A stretch of DNA of 10,936 nucleotides from Spirochaetia bacterium (lineage in GTDB: Bacteria; Spirochaetota; Leptospirae; Leptospirales; Leptonemataceae): positions 1 to 10,936 of the forward strand of contig JACPZR010000332.1 in assembly GCA_016195395.1 (NCBI GenBank), read 5' to 3'. Positions 1-7,098 of this stretch are shown here, in pieces. Below the pieces are notes generated by a model, which had not been told where the DNA came from, ran no database searches, and saw only the letters and a list, made by a program, of their open reading frames with translations. The position numbers and the translations under genes were made by a program. The number at the start of each line of letters is the position of its first letter. The first letter of the stretch is position 1.

Positions 1-93
1 GAGCGTGCCGAGCGAGCGGCGCAACGTATGCCCGTCGTGGCCGGTCTCAGCCTCTTTGAGGATTCGTTCCAATGGTTTGCGGGTGAATATCAT
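1..93 (-). CDS. APC-family amino-acid permease, N-terminal fragment (runs off the window)
   Basis: This is the first 31 codons of a minus-strand gene cut by the left window edge. The start is ATG at 93, preceded by AAAGGA with about five bases between, a good ribosome binding site. The visible residues begin MIFTRKPLERILKEAE and continue to RRSLGTL. That is the typical cytoplasmic N-terminus of APC amino-acid permeases of the YfnA/CAT type: a basic 'RKP-E-L' segment, an acidic helix, then 'L-R-LG-L' just before the first membrane helix. In that family the next residues are usually a glycine-rich helix ending near GAGIF; here they lie outside the window. The likely role is proton-coupled uptake of amino acids across the inner membrane. 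It lies 84 bp downstream of the M28 peptidase on the same strand, so co-transcription is possible. No terminator is evident between them. The identification rests on a short N-terminal pattern only. Confidence 0.6.
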   Translation of the reverse strand, partial: MIFTRKPLERILKEAETGHDGHTLRRSLGTL

Positions 94-177
94 CTGTATC
101 CTTTGGCGGAGCGCCGCTTTGAATAGGAACCTGTCCAAGACCCTGGTCGGGACGACAATCGCTTTTGCATATCCCCG

Positions 178-2574
178 TCACAATCGGTACGATTTTGAAA
201 CGTACGTGGAGTCAGAGGGAAAGAACGCGGGCGCCGGAATCGTGAGCGCAGGCCTCACAGGCGCGCCCGGGAAGCGGGGCATGCGGTAGATCACATCCAC
301 AAGAATCAGCTCCACGGGACCGCCTTTCAAGGACCACTCGATCTGTATGGCTCTGTCCGGCGCCGACTGGCGCACCATGGCCCAGTCGTCCAGATTCAAG
401 ACACGCACGATCAGCTCATGAGCCTTTTTGAGCTCTGAAACCTGAACCTGTTCAATACGACGGCCGTTGATCCACACCGGCTTGTTCCTGTGTGATCCTT
501 TCACAAACATCATGGTCACGGCGGCCTCGGGGTTGGGGCGGACCGTAAACGACAGCACATCCCCGCCGGGCCGCTGCACGCGCGCCAGATTCAGTGCGAC
601 GGGCGGCGTCAAAAGCGATCGATCCGCCGAACCGGGCGGCACGACCGGCGCCGGCGTCATGAGAAAGCCGTGGCTGCCCAGAACACAGGAGTTGATGATG
701 GGAAAGAAGTCGCGCGGCACGGAACGCAATGCCTGCGCCGGGAAGATCGACTTTGTCCACGAATCCGTATCCACGTCGCACGTGGCGTAGTGCGATTCGC
801 CGGTGCCGCTGTTGTGAAAGTACATCACCGCATCCTGCCGGGGACGCAGCGCGTCGTATCCACCGGACAGGAACAGATTGACGAGGCCTGCGAACGCCAC
901 ACCGATCAACGTGTTTCTGAGAAGGACGCCCGTGCTTCTGCGGATCAACTCTACCAGCGGGATCAGACACAACCAGTAGAGCGACACAGGGACAACGAGA
1001 GCGGCTCCCATTTTTACAGTCAGCGCGTGAAAGAAATCCGGAAAGTTATCCGCGCCCAGAAAAAGAATCGGGACGGAAGCCGCAAGGACAAGCACAGCCC
1101 GACCAGTCCCCCGCGACGCAAACACGGCGCCGTATGCAAGGGTTCCAAAAATGAACGGCCACTGCAAAAGAAAACTCGCGCCCGGGAGCCAGATCAGTGA
1201 AGCCAAGAGGAGAAGCCCGGCAAAAAGAAGCGCCCCTCCCGCCATGGCAGTGTAATCCAAACGCAGGCGTTCTCCCAGGAGCAGCCCCGCCCAAAGAATC
1301 AGACCCGGCAGCGTCATCAAAACCACGCGGTAGTGCACACCGTTGTAGGGTTCCCCGAACATGAAGTGATCCGCGCCGTCGGAGCGGAGCGACATGAGTT
1401 TCAAGAAGACGTACGCGGTAAGCCCCCCCGCAACCACCACGCAGACGCTCCAGAGAAGTCCCATCGCCACGCCTTTCGCGTTCAGTGAAGTATCGCGAAT
1501 CTGCCGCATCACAAACGCAGCAAAGGCGAGCATGGCCAGCCCGCCAAGAATCCAAGCTGTCCGGAACGAATACTGCACGAACGCGCGGCCGCCCAGGTCA
1601 AAATACACGCCCGCATCGTCGCCGGTGGTTTGTTTCAAATCCAGCCGGGAAAGCACAGACGCTGTGCCCATAACGTTCTCGCCGTGGTGCTGCACGGAAC
1701 CAACGTTGATCAACTGAACGTTGTCCAATGGAGTATGATAGTACGGAACGCCCTGAAAGATCGCGAAATTCAAACCGGGAAGACGGGCGCGCTGGTAGAC
1801 GGTGAAATCGGTGTCGTTGGGAAGCAGATTATAGACGGCCGCCGAAAGAGAATTTCCACGGCGCACTTGAACGGCGCCCGCATAGGCGCGGACAAAGCCC
1901 CCGCTTCCTGCTCCCGTCTCGAACAAAGCGGATGGGCCGGTGTCGCCCCGACCTTCCAAATCCACTACCACACGAACGTCTTTCATCCAAGGATGACTGT
2001 CCGCAAACGCATGGGCGCCCGCAAGACCGGTCTCTTCCCCGTCGGAGAAAAGAAAGATAAGATCGTTTTTCATTCCGGACTGTTTCACGTCCGTGTGCGC
2101 GGCGCGGAGGGCCCGGATGGCCTCAAGAAATGCGGCACAAGCCGCGCCGTTGTCGGCGGCTCCGTAGCCGTGCGGAACGGAATCGTAGTGACAGACAAAC
2201 AGCGCCGCATTCGAGCTGCCGGGCCCAAAGCGAGTTACGACGTTGGCCACCCGTGCCCCAAAGATGACTCCCGGCAGATAGGATCGCGAGGAAACAACGT
2301 CCTGAACCTGCACAGGAAGCCCCTGTTTCTGGAGTTCCCGCACAATGTATTCTTTGGCCGCGCGGTTGGCAGGTGAACCCGCGGGATGCGGCGCGGCCGC
2401 GATCACACGCAGATGTTTCAGGGCCCGCTCCGCGGAGAACACGGTTTGCGGCCCGTCCAGCGGCACCACGCGCGGCATATGAGAATTGGAAAAGGCCAGC
2501 GTGAGTAGAACGGCGGAGGCTAGGAAAACGAAAAAACCAGTCCAGAACGAAACAGGTGATAATCGCGACGTCAT
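178..2574 (-). CDS. Membrane-anchored M28-family zinc aminopeptidase, ERMP1/Pff1-like architecture
   Basis: A 798-residue protein starting at ATG 2574. An in-frame TTG at 2610 would add 12 residues, but those codons are the arms of a terminator hairpin and neither start has a clear ribosome binding site. Residues 9-30 form a membrane helix. Residues about 40-310 form an M28 peptidase domain with the expected di-zinc ligands and catalytic residues: H129 and D131 in CHYDSV, D141 in ADNGA, E180/E181 in DGEETG, an acidic residue in VDLEGRG (D205/E207), and H280 in YYHTPLDN. Residues about 339-571 hold about eight hydrophobic helices. A roughly 220-residue soluble C-terminal domain follows. One N-terminal helix, an external peptidase domain, eight helices and a C-terminal domain match the plan of the eukaryotic ERMP1/Pff1 peptidases. 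The peptidase domain should face the periplasm, and the substrate is unknown. The gene lies downstream of flaA1, beyond a terminator. Confidence 0.88.
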   Translation of the reverse strand: MTSRLSPVSFWTGFFVFLASAVLLTLAFSNSHMPRVVPLDGPQTVFSAERALKHLRVIAAAPHPAGSPANRAAKEYIVRELQKQGLPVQVQDVVSSRSYLPGVIFGARVANVVTRFGPGSSNAALFVCHYDSVPHGYGAADNGAACAAFLEAIRALRAAHTDVKQSGMKNDLIFLFSDGEETGLAGAHAFADSHPWMKDVRVVVDLEGRGDTGPSALFETGAGSGGFVRAYAGAVQVRRGNSLSAAVYNLLPNDTDFTVYQRARLPGLNFAIFQGVPYYHTPLDNVQLINVGSVQHHGENVMGTASVLSRLDLKQTTGDDAGVYFDLGGRAFVQYSFRTAWILGGLAMLAFAAFVMRQIRDTSLNAKGVAMGLLWSVCVVVAGGLTAYVFLKLMSLRSDGADHFMFGEPYNGVHYRVVLMTLPGLILWAGLLLGERLRLDYTAMAGGALLFAGLLLLASLIWLPGASFLLQWPFIFGTLAYGAVFASRGTGRAVLVLAASVPILFLGADNFPDFFHALTVKMGAALVVPVSLYWLCLIPLVELIRRSTGVLLRNTLIGVAFAGLVNLFLSGGYDALRPRQDAVMYFHNSGTGESHYATCDVDTDSWTKSIFPAQALRSVPRDFFPIINSCVLGSHGFLMTPAPVVPPGSADRSLLTPPVALNLARVQRPGGDVLSFTVRPNPEAAVTMMFVKGSHRNKPVWINGRRIEQVQVSELKKAHELIVRVLNLDDWAMVRQSAPDRAIQIEWSLKGGPVELILVDVIYRMPRFPGAPVRPALTIPAPAFFPSDSTYVSKSYRL

Positions 2575-2604
2575 AAACAAAATGCCGGGCGCTTGCCCGG
2601 CATT
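2575..2604 (-). terminator. Intrinsic terminator of the flaA2-flaA1 operon, abutting the peptidase start codon
   Basis: On the minus strand a perfect 10-bp stem, AATGCCGGGC and GCCCGGCATT around a 4-nt AAGC loop (2604-2581), runs directly into TTTTGTTT. The T-run is on the minus-strand side only, so the terminator serves transcription coming from flaA1, whose stop lies about 60 bp upstream. The ATG of the M28 peptidase follows at 2574, immediately after the T-run. Peptidase transcripts that start upstream must therefore pass this hairpin. Confidence 0.85.
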
Positions 2605-2664
2605 CGTCAAACCCGTTTTGGGTCGCGTCCCCTGCTATTTTTCAGGGTTATTGTGAAGCCGCCG

Positions 2665-3771
2665 TTACGGCTGGCCCGGTTGTTTAGCCGGCTGGGTTCC
2701 CCCGCCGCCCGCAGGTTGCTTGGTGCCGCCGCTTCCGGCTGCTGCCGGGCCGGGCGACTTGCTGCAATCCGCTTTCTCTCCAAAGAGAGCCGGGTTCCGC
2801 GCATTCTTGCGCATAACTTCCAGGAGGTGTTCTTTGCGTTCGCAGTCGTTTCTGTCGAAGTCGATCTGCGCGCCGTCAAAGTGCACTTCAAACACGTCCG
2901 TAAGAATCCGGAGTTCATCCATGAAGATGTAAACCGTTTCCAGCGACGTGTGCGCTTTAGAACGAATCTTAAATTGCTTGAAGATCATGGTTTTGACCTG
3001 CGGAAAGGAATCCACAGACTGCGGAATATCCAGCGGAATCTTCACGGAGAGCGGGCGCCAACCCACAAAGTCAACAGAGCCGAATTTCAGGATGTGCGTT
3101 TCGCCTTTCCAGTCTTCAATCCAGCCTTCCAGATCGTAGTCGTTCCCACGGCCCATGACCCAGATAGAAATTTCGTGAACTTTACCGGGCATTTCCACAC
3201 CGAGCACGCAGTCTACTGCCTGTGCGCGGGCCGACGTGCGGGCGTTGGTTTCCGGCGCCGCTTTGAAGCAGGAGCGCGGCCGGTAGTTGGCTGTTGCTGC
3301 CTGGTCGTTCAGATAAGGACGCGGACGCTCCAGCATGTAGTGGTCCACTTTCGGCGGACGGATGGAGATAACGTTATTCCCGGGGAACGAGAAGGCAAAT
3401 TTGACGGCCAGCACTTTGGCGTTGGCATCGCCCTGCACTTCTTTAATATCGCGCGGAGAACCAGGGATCAGTTTCACTTCGCGTTCCGCTTGAAGGGAGC
3501 TTGCGTAGGCTTCATACGGGCCGTTGGGATTCACATCCTTGTCCGTAACGACTTCCCAGCCGTAGCCGCCGCCGGAATAATCCGTGTCGAAGCTTTCAAT
3601 CGTGAGAGCACGGAGCTCCCTGCCCGACACGTCGTTTCCAACGGCTGTTTTTGTTACCGCATCGCTCTTGATCGCGGCGAAAGAGACTCCCGCTGCGAGC
3701 AGAGCGCCTGCGGCCAGGGGAGACCATCGAATGAGACTTGTTTTGATTTCAGACATCCGGGAAAATTTCAT
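2665..3771 (-). CDS. flaA1: Flagellar filament outer layer protein FlaA1
   Basis: A 368-residue exported protein of the spirochaete FlaA family, which coats or associates with the FlaB core of periplasmic flagella. The start chosen is ATG 3771 ([10 protein letters not shown]), nine bases after GGAGG. An ATG at 3780 touches that GGAGG directly, and a GTG at 3849 would overlap flaA2. Residues 1-33 are a signal peptide, with likely cleavage after SFAA. The family core at about 199-292 includes ISIWVMGRG, the [15 protein letters not shown] stretch and the closing MDELRIL strand, and it parallels the same stretch of the neighbouring FlaA2. Four cysteines are present (168, 188, 310, 336). Residues 339-368 form a low-complexity Pro/Gly/Ala/Gln tail not needed for the fold. 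It is the second gene of the unit, 34 bp after flaA2. The 1/2 assignment follows gene order as I recall it in Leptospira and is less certain than the family. Confidence 0.86.
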   Translation of the reverse strand: MKFSRMSEIKTSLIRWSPLAAGALLAAGVSFAAIKSDAVTKTAVGNDVSGRELRALTIESFDTDYSGGGYGWEVVTDKDVNPNGPYEAYASSLQAEREVKLIPGSPRDIKEVQGDANAKVLAVKFAFSFPGNNVISIRPPKVDHYMLERPRPYLNDQAATANYRPRSCFKAAPETNARTSARAQAVDCVLGVEMPGKVHEISIWVMGRGNDYDLEGWIEDWKGETHILKFGSVDFVGWRPLSVKIPLDIPQSVDSFPQVKTMIFKQFKIRSKAHTSLETVYIFMDELRILTDVFEVHFDGAQIDFDRNDCERKEHLLEVMRKNARNPALFGEKADCSKSPGPAAAGSGGTKQPAGGGGTQPAKQPGQP

Positions 3772-3785
3772 TTTCTTCATCCTCC

Positions 3786-3805
3786 AAAAAGCTCCGGCGT
3801 CCGGA
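3786..3805 (-). other. Small hairpin plus T5 between flaA2 and flaA1
   Basis: Immediately after the flaA2 TAA, the minus strand reads TCCGG-ACG-CCGGA, a 5-bp GC-rich stem with a 3-nt loop, then GC and TTTTT, then the flaA1 ribosome binding site GGAGG. The layout resembles a weak intrinsic terminator or an mRNA-protecting hairpin. The stem is short, so strong termination is unlikely. It could set the flaA2:flaA1 ratio or shield the flaA2 3' end. Confidence 0.45.
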
Positions 3806-4594
3806 TTACCAGTTGTCCTTGATCTCGGATCCAGGGTAGTTTGCCTCACCGCGGTCTACGAGAACCTTGAGATTATCTACATAGAAGTAAAACTGACCAG
3901 GAATCTCGTGCACATCGCTCGTCACAAAGAAGCTGACGAAGTGAAGATTCTTGTCCAAGAGCGCATAACGTGTGCTCTGCGGCAGCCATCCTGGAACCGT
4001 CACGGTCAGCTTGCGCCAGCCGAAGAAGTCCAAGCGTCCCACAGGGAGCGCATGCGTGTTGCCGCGGTAATCGCGGAGTTTGATGTTGAGAGTATGACGG
4101 AATTTTCTGCCCAGCACCCAGATGGAGAACTGACGCGCCTTCCCTTTGATCACATACTCGTGCGGCGGGCTTACTTCCACGCGGTCAAAGCCGCGGTCCA
4201 TAAAGTAAGTCTTCACACCAAGGATGTGGTTGGGGCTGTCCGGCTTCTGCTCAATGCTGTCTGCTGTTCCCTGATCCGGTCGGGACTGTTCGTCATCGGC
4301 TGCGCGAATTTCACCGCGCTGTACAATCTTCAGGAGTTTGGTTTCTCCGATGGGGCACGTGGACCGCGCTCTCCAGTCTTCCGACTCTTCGAAGTTGTCC
4401 AAGACTTCCGGTGTCAAAGCCGACTGGCCGCCTGCGTCCGGCTTGGTCTCGGTTGTGCCACCCGCACCGCCCGCTCCGCCGCCGCCAGCTGCTCCACCGC
4501 CGCCTGCCCCGCCGGCGCCGCCGCCTCCGGGCTGCTGGCCATATACTGAAAAGGCCAACACCATCAAGACTGTAAGGATAATTTTGCGTTTCAT
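3806..4594 (-). CDS. flaA2: Flagellar filament outer layer protein FlaA2, with glycine-rich N-terminal tract
   Basis: A 262-residue exported FlaA-family protein of the periplasmic flagellum, first in the flaA2-flaA1 unit. The start chosen is ATG 4594 ([10 protein letters not shown]), preceded by GAGGA at about five bases. A longer frame up to 4744 would run through the sigma-28 promoter and encodes nothing signal-like. Residues 1-19 are a signal peptide, with likely cleavage near VYG-QQ. Residues 22-46 are almost pure glycine and alanine. The FlaA core begins near LDNFEE (65-70). It contains [10 protein letters not shown] (156-165), the [17 protein letters not shown] stretch (180-196) and the final [13 protein letters not shown] strand (235-247), each with a counterpart in FlaA1. 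There is one cysteine (C80). The FlaA2 label rests on gene order, smaller size and recalled Leptospira synteny. The glycine tract is unusual for the family as I know it. Confidence 0.86.
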   Translation of the reverse strand: MKRKIILTVLMVLAFSVYGQQPGGGGAGGAGGGGAAGGGGAGGAGGTTETKPDAGGQSALTPEVLDNFEESEDWRARSTCPIGETKLLKIVQRGEIRAADDEQSRPDQGTADSIEQKPDSPNHILGVKTYFMDRGFDRVEVSPPHEYVIKGKARQFSIWVLGRKFRHTLNIKLRDYRGNTHALPVGRLDFFGWRKLTVTVPGWLPQSTRYALLDKNLHFVSFFVTSDVHEIPGQFYFYVDNLKVLVDRGEANYPGSEIKDNW

Positions 4595-4610
4595 CGTCTT
4601 CCTCATCGTT

Positions 4611-4625
4611 TCGGGCGCTTCCCGA
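4611..4625 (-). other. 5-bp hairpin in the flaA2 5' leader
   Basis: The minus strand reads TCGGG-AAGCG-CCCGA, a perfect 5-bp stem with a 5-nt loop. It lies in the transcribed leader between the sigma-28 promoter and the flaA2 ribosome binding site. It may stabilise the leader. No regulatory role can be shown from the sequence. Confidence 0.3.
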
Positions 4626-4679
4626 CATTCCGGCCTGCTCCCTGAACACACCAAGGACAGACACAGCCGATCTCTTGTC

Positions 4680-4707
4680 TTATCGGCCCTTCCTAAGCCA
4701 AACTTTC
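4680..4707 (-). promoter_or_regulatory. Sigma-28 (FliA) promoter of flaA2-flaA1
   Basis: On the minus strand GAAAGTTT (4707-4700), 12 bases, then GCCGATAA (4687-4680). The E. coli-type FliA consensus is TAAAGTTT-N11-GCCGATAA. The -10 element matches at all eight positions and the -35 at seven of eight, with a spacer one base longer. Transcription would start near 4672, leaving a leader of about 80 nt before flaA2 ATG 4594. The position directly in front of a flagellar operon makes chance unlikely. It places flaA in the late flagellar regulon. Confidence 0.85.
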
Positions 4708-4768
4708 CTGTAGAGGCCCGGAAATTTGAAAGCTTTTTTCCCAATTGACGCTTTCGAGTCCAGAAAAG

Positions 4769-4788
4769 GTGGGGCTACATGACCCCAC
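4769..4788 (+). other. Inverted repeat enclosing the thiolase start codon
   Basis: GTGGGG (4769-4774) and CCCCAC (4783-4788) can form a 6-bp GC-rich stem with the ATG (4779-4781) in the 8-nt loop. The left arm is part of the AGGTGGGG ribosome binding site, so the folded mRNA would hide it. It could be a translational control hairpin. It may also be chance, because the right arm encodes ordinary residues (T-P-H). Confidence 0.4.
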
Positions 4789-5951
4789 ATGCTGTAATCC
4801 TTGACGGAGTCCGCACCCCTTTTGGGAAATTCGGCGGCAGCCTCAAAGATCTGGACCCCACCGCGCTCGGCACCCTTGTAACCAAAGCCCTTTTGGCGCG
4901 CCATGAACGCTACGTCATTGATACGGACGAAGTCGTTTTTGGCAACGTAATCCCGGCCTCTGGGCAATCCATTTACATGGCCCGACATATCGCATTATCG
5001 GCGGGCTTGAGGCAGGAAATCGGGGCTTTGGCCGTAAACCGACTCTGCGGCTCCGGTTTGGAATCGATCATCCAGTGTGCCCGTAACATCCAAACAGGCG
5101 AGTCCGACGTGGGCTTGGCCGGCGGTGTAGAGAGTATGACTCATGCACCGTATGTGGCCAAGGGGGCCCGGTTTGGTCTGCGTCTGGGATCGGGCGAAAT
5201 GGAAGACATGCTGCTGACGGGCTTAACCGACAATTATGTCGCGTTACCAATGGGACGCACGGCGGAAAACTTGGCGCGCGATTTCAAGATTTCGCGTGAA
5301 GAGCAGGATGAGTGGGCGGGGATTTCACAGACAAGGGCCGAGGCGGCGCAAAAAAGCGGTCGCTTCAAAGAGGAAGTGATCCCCGTGCCCATGCGGAAAG
5401 GCCCGGCCTTTGAAAGCGACGAGTTCATCAAAGGCGCGGAAGGCGTCCCCGGTCTCGAGACGTTGTCGCCGGCTTTTGAAAAGGACGGCACGGTCACGGC
5501 TGGTAACGCGTCCGGGATCAACGACGGGGCCTCCGCGGTGATTGTCTCTTCAGAAGCGTACGCCACAAAAATAGGAAAGAAGCCGCTGGCCAAAATCATC
5601 GGCTGGGGCACGGCCGGGTGCGACCCGTCCCGGATGGGAATTGGTCCCGTGTATGCTGTTCCCAAAGCCCTGAAGATGGCGGGAATCTCCCAAAGCGATG
5701 TGGATTTGTTTGAAATTAATGAAGCGTTCGCGGCGCAGACGTTAGCTGTGATGAAAGGACTCAAATTGGATGGCGAAAGAACAAATGTAAACGGCGGAGC
5801 GATTGCGCTGGGCCATCCTTTGGGTGCGTCCGGAAACCGTGTGGCTTTGACGCTTGCGATTGAATTACATAAGCGGGACGCTCGCTACGGCGTGGCGTCG
5901 CTCTGCATAGGCGGGGGCCAGGGAATTGCCATTGTGCTTGAGAAGGCGTGA
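4779..5951 (+). CDS. Acetyl-CoA acetyltransferase (thiolase)
   Basis: A 390-residue thiolase, the normal length for the family, which forms or cleaves acetoacetyl-CoA/3-ketoacyl-CoA in the cytoplasm. The residues of the two-cysteine mechanism are present: nucleophile C90 in [11 protein letters not shown]346 in [14 protein letters not shown], and acid/base C376 in SLCIGGGQG. The NEAFAAQ motif precedes the histidine. The [11 protein letters not shown] stretch is typical of acetyl-CoA C-acetyltransferases (AtoB/PhaA/ThlA type). Sequence alone does not separate this biosynthetic type from a beta-oxidation FadA-type enzyme. No partner FadB/HBD or CoA-transferase gene lies nearby. The start is ATG 4779 after AAGGTGG with about seven bases of spacing. 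It is divergent from flaA2 with 184 bp between them, and I could not find a convincing sigma-70 promoter for it. Confidence 0.93.
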   Translation: MTPHAVILDGVRTPFGKFGGSLKDLDPTALGTLVTKALLARHERYVIDTDEVVFGNVIPASGQSIYMARHIALSAGLRQEIGALAVNRLCGSGLESIIQCARNIQTGESDVGLAGGVESMTHAPYVAKGARFGLRLGSGEMEDMLLTGLTDNYVALPMGRTAENLARDFKISREEQDEWAGISQTRAEAAQKSGRFKEEVIPVPMRKGPAFESDEFIKGAEGVPGLETLSPAFEKDGTVTAGNASGINDGASAVIVSSEAYATKIGKKPLAKIIGWGTAGCDPSRMGIGPVYAVPKALKMAGISQSDVDLFEINEAFAAQTLAVMKGLKLDGERTNVNGGAIALGHPLGASGNRVALTLAIELHKRDARYGVASLCIGGGQGIAIVLEKA

Positions 5952-6051
5952 CGGTGGCTTGCGCTAAACGGGGTGAGCAGCGCCGGCCCTGATACGCACT
6001 CGACAGAAACGTCACCTGAACTGGGAATCTAATAGCGAGGTCTTCCAACGT

Positions 6052-7098
6052 ATGACAGGATCGCCAACGGACAACACACAGAGCACGAGCCAGGCGGACA
6101 CGCAGGTTCAATCAAGCAGGCTCCAACGGATAACGTTCTTCACTGCGGCGGCCGGATTCATTGGAAGCGCCGTCATTCACGTCTTGGCCATAGCGGGAAC
6201 CGCTCAATCGGGCCTTGTTCTTGGCGGGATGCAGATCCTCGCCATCATGGCTTTTGCGGCAGCGTTTCTGACAAAGCTTTTCCAGCGGGGGCGCCTATCC
6301 CCCGGCGAGCGGGCAGATAGGCTGGGCTTTTTCCGCGATATTCCTGTCTGGCTCCGTGCGGCGCTTGCACTCTTCCTTGTCTATGCGATGTTCAGCTTCG
6401 TAGCCGTGCTCGGTGGGATGGGAGGCGGCAGTCCCGGCGTGGTGGACGGTGAGACGGTCATAGCCAATCATGGGAAGATCATCCGGAAAATCGACGCCGG
6501 TGAATATAACGCACTGCTCGCGGGGCAGACTCGGCTCTTTTCCGCATACTGGCTTTTGTTCTTTGGTGCTGCCGCTGCTTTCTCATCCCCGTGGTCGCAC
6601 CGGAAAAGCACGGCACCGCAGCCAACACAACCACTGCCCGACTCGTTCACTGCGCCGCATATTTCCACCTGGCAGCGTTTGATCGCCGGCGGAATGATCT
6701 TTGGCTATTTGTCGAGCGCCGTGCCCGGGATCATCTTTGTTGCCGTAGGGATTTTTGCATCCGCCTATCTTGCGTTCATTCCCGCAGTTCTCTTCTTCGC
6801 AGTCACAGGAGCCAACATGCTCTTCCGACTGCGCCAAGTGCGTTACCGCATTCTCTCGGCACGCGTGGACGGGAGCGCTTTGAATCTGGAATATCTCGAC
6901 TACGACACACGGAGACGCGAGGACAGGCCGGTGCGGGATCTGACGGCTGATCTGAAGGAGATTCGAGGGCGCGGCGCGAGCATTTTCAGTCTGACACTCA
7001 CGACGGCCGGACGCCGCATACTCGCTCAATACAATGACGCGGACTGGACATATGAGCAGCTGGAGCGCCTGCGCGACAGAATTGGAGCGGCGAAATGA
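6052..7098 (+). CDS. Polytopic membrane protein of unknown function with a C-terminal soluble domain
   Basis: A 348-residue protein I do not recognise. Residues 1-25 are polar and rich in Ser, Thr and Gln. Hydrophobic helices lie at about 27-49, 52-76, 99-121, 162-179, 208-233 and 237-259, giving six. A glycine-rich stretch (GGMGGGSPG, 121-129) begins the segment between helices three and four, which should face the other side of the membrane from the termini. After the last helix, residues 262-348 alternate short beta strands (RYRILSARVDG, LNLEYLDYD, SIFSLTLTTAG) and end in a helix (YEQLERLRDRIGAAK). That pattern suggests a PH-like or YcxB-type cytoplasmic domain, an inference from pattern only. 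ATG 6052 has only a distant GAGG upstream. Its stop overlaps the start of the ankyrin gene (ATGA), so the two are probably translated together. Confidence 0.8.
   Translation: MTGSPTDNTQSTSQADTQVQSSRLQRITFFTAAAGFIGSAVIHVLAIAGTAQSGLVLGGMQILAIMAFAAAFLTKLFQRGRLSPGERADRLGFFRDIPVWLRAALALFLVYAMFSFVAVLGGMGGGSPGVVDGETVIANHGKIIRKIDAGEYNALLAGQTRLFSAYWLLFFGAAAAFSSPWSHRKSTAPQPTQPLPDSFTAPHISTWQRLIAGGMIFGYLSSAVPGIIFVAVGIFASAYLAFIPAVLFFAVTGANMLFRLRQVRYRILSARVDGSALNLEYLDYDTRRREDRPVRDLTADLKEIRGRGASIFSLTLTTAGRRILAQYNDADWTYEQLERLRDRIGAAK

Noticed and set aside
5..289. Plus-strand 94-codon open frame at the left edge
   Set aside because: It overlaps the permease start and the peptidase end on the other strand and has no recognisable features.
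2593..3822. Long plus-strand open frame (409 codons) opposite flaA1
   Set aside because: It mirrors the flaA1 coding strand, its product is rich in Arg/His/Phe with no recognisable domain, and flaA1 has a signal peptide, a ribosome binding site and family motifs.
3584..4549. Plus-strand open frame (321 codons) opposite flaA2 and the start of flaA1
   Set aside because: It is a shadow of the two FlaA genes, with no start signal or domain of its own. Its Cys/Ala-rich end is just the antisense of the glycine tract.
4745..4750. TTGACG as a sigma-70 -35 box for the thiolase
   Set aside because: At 16-18 bp downstream the sequence is GC-rich (AGGTGG region), with no plausible -10 element.
5961..5983. 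GCGCT...AGCGC inverted repeat after the thiolase as a terminator
   Set aside because: The arms are only 5 bp with a 13-nt loop and no T-run follows.
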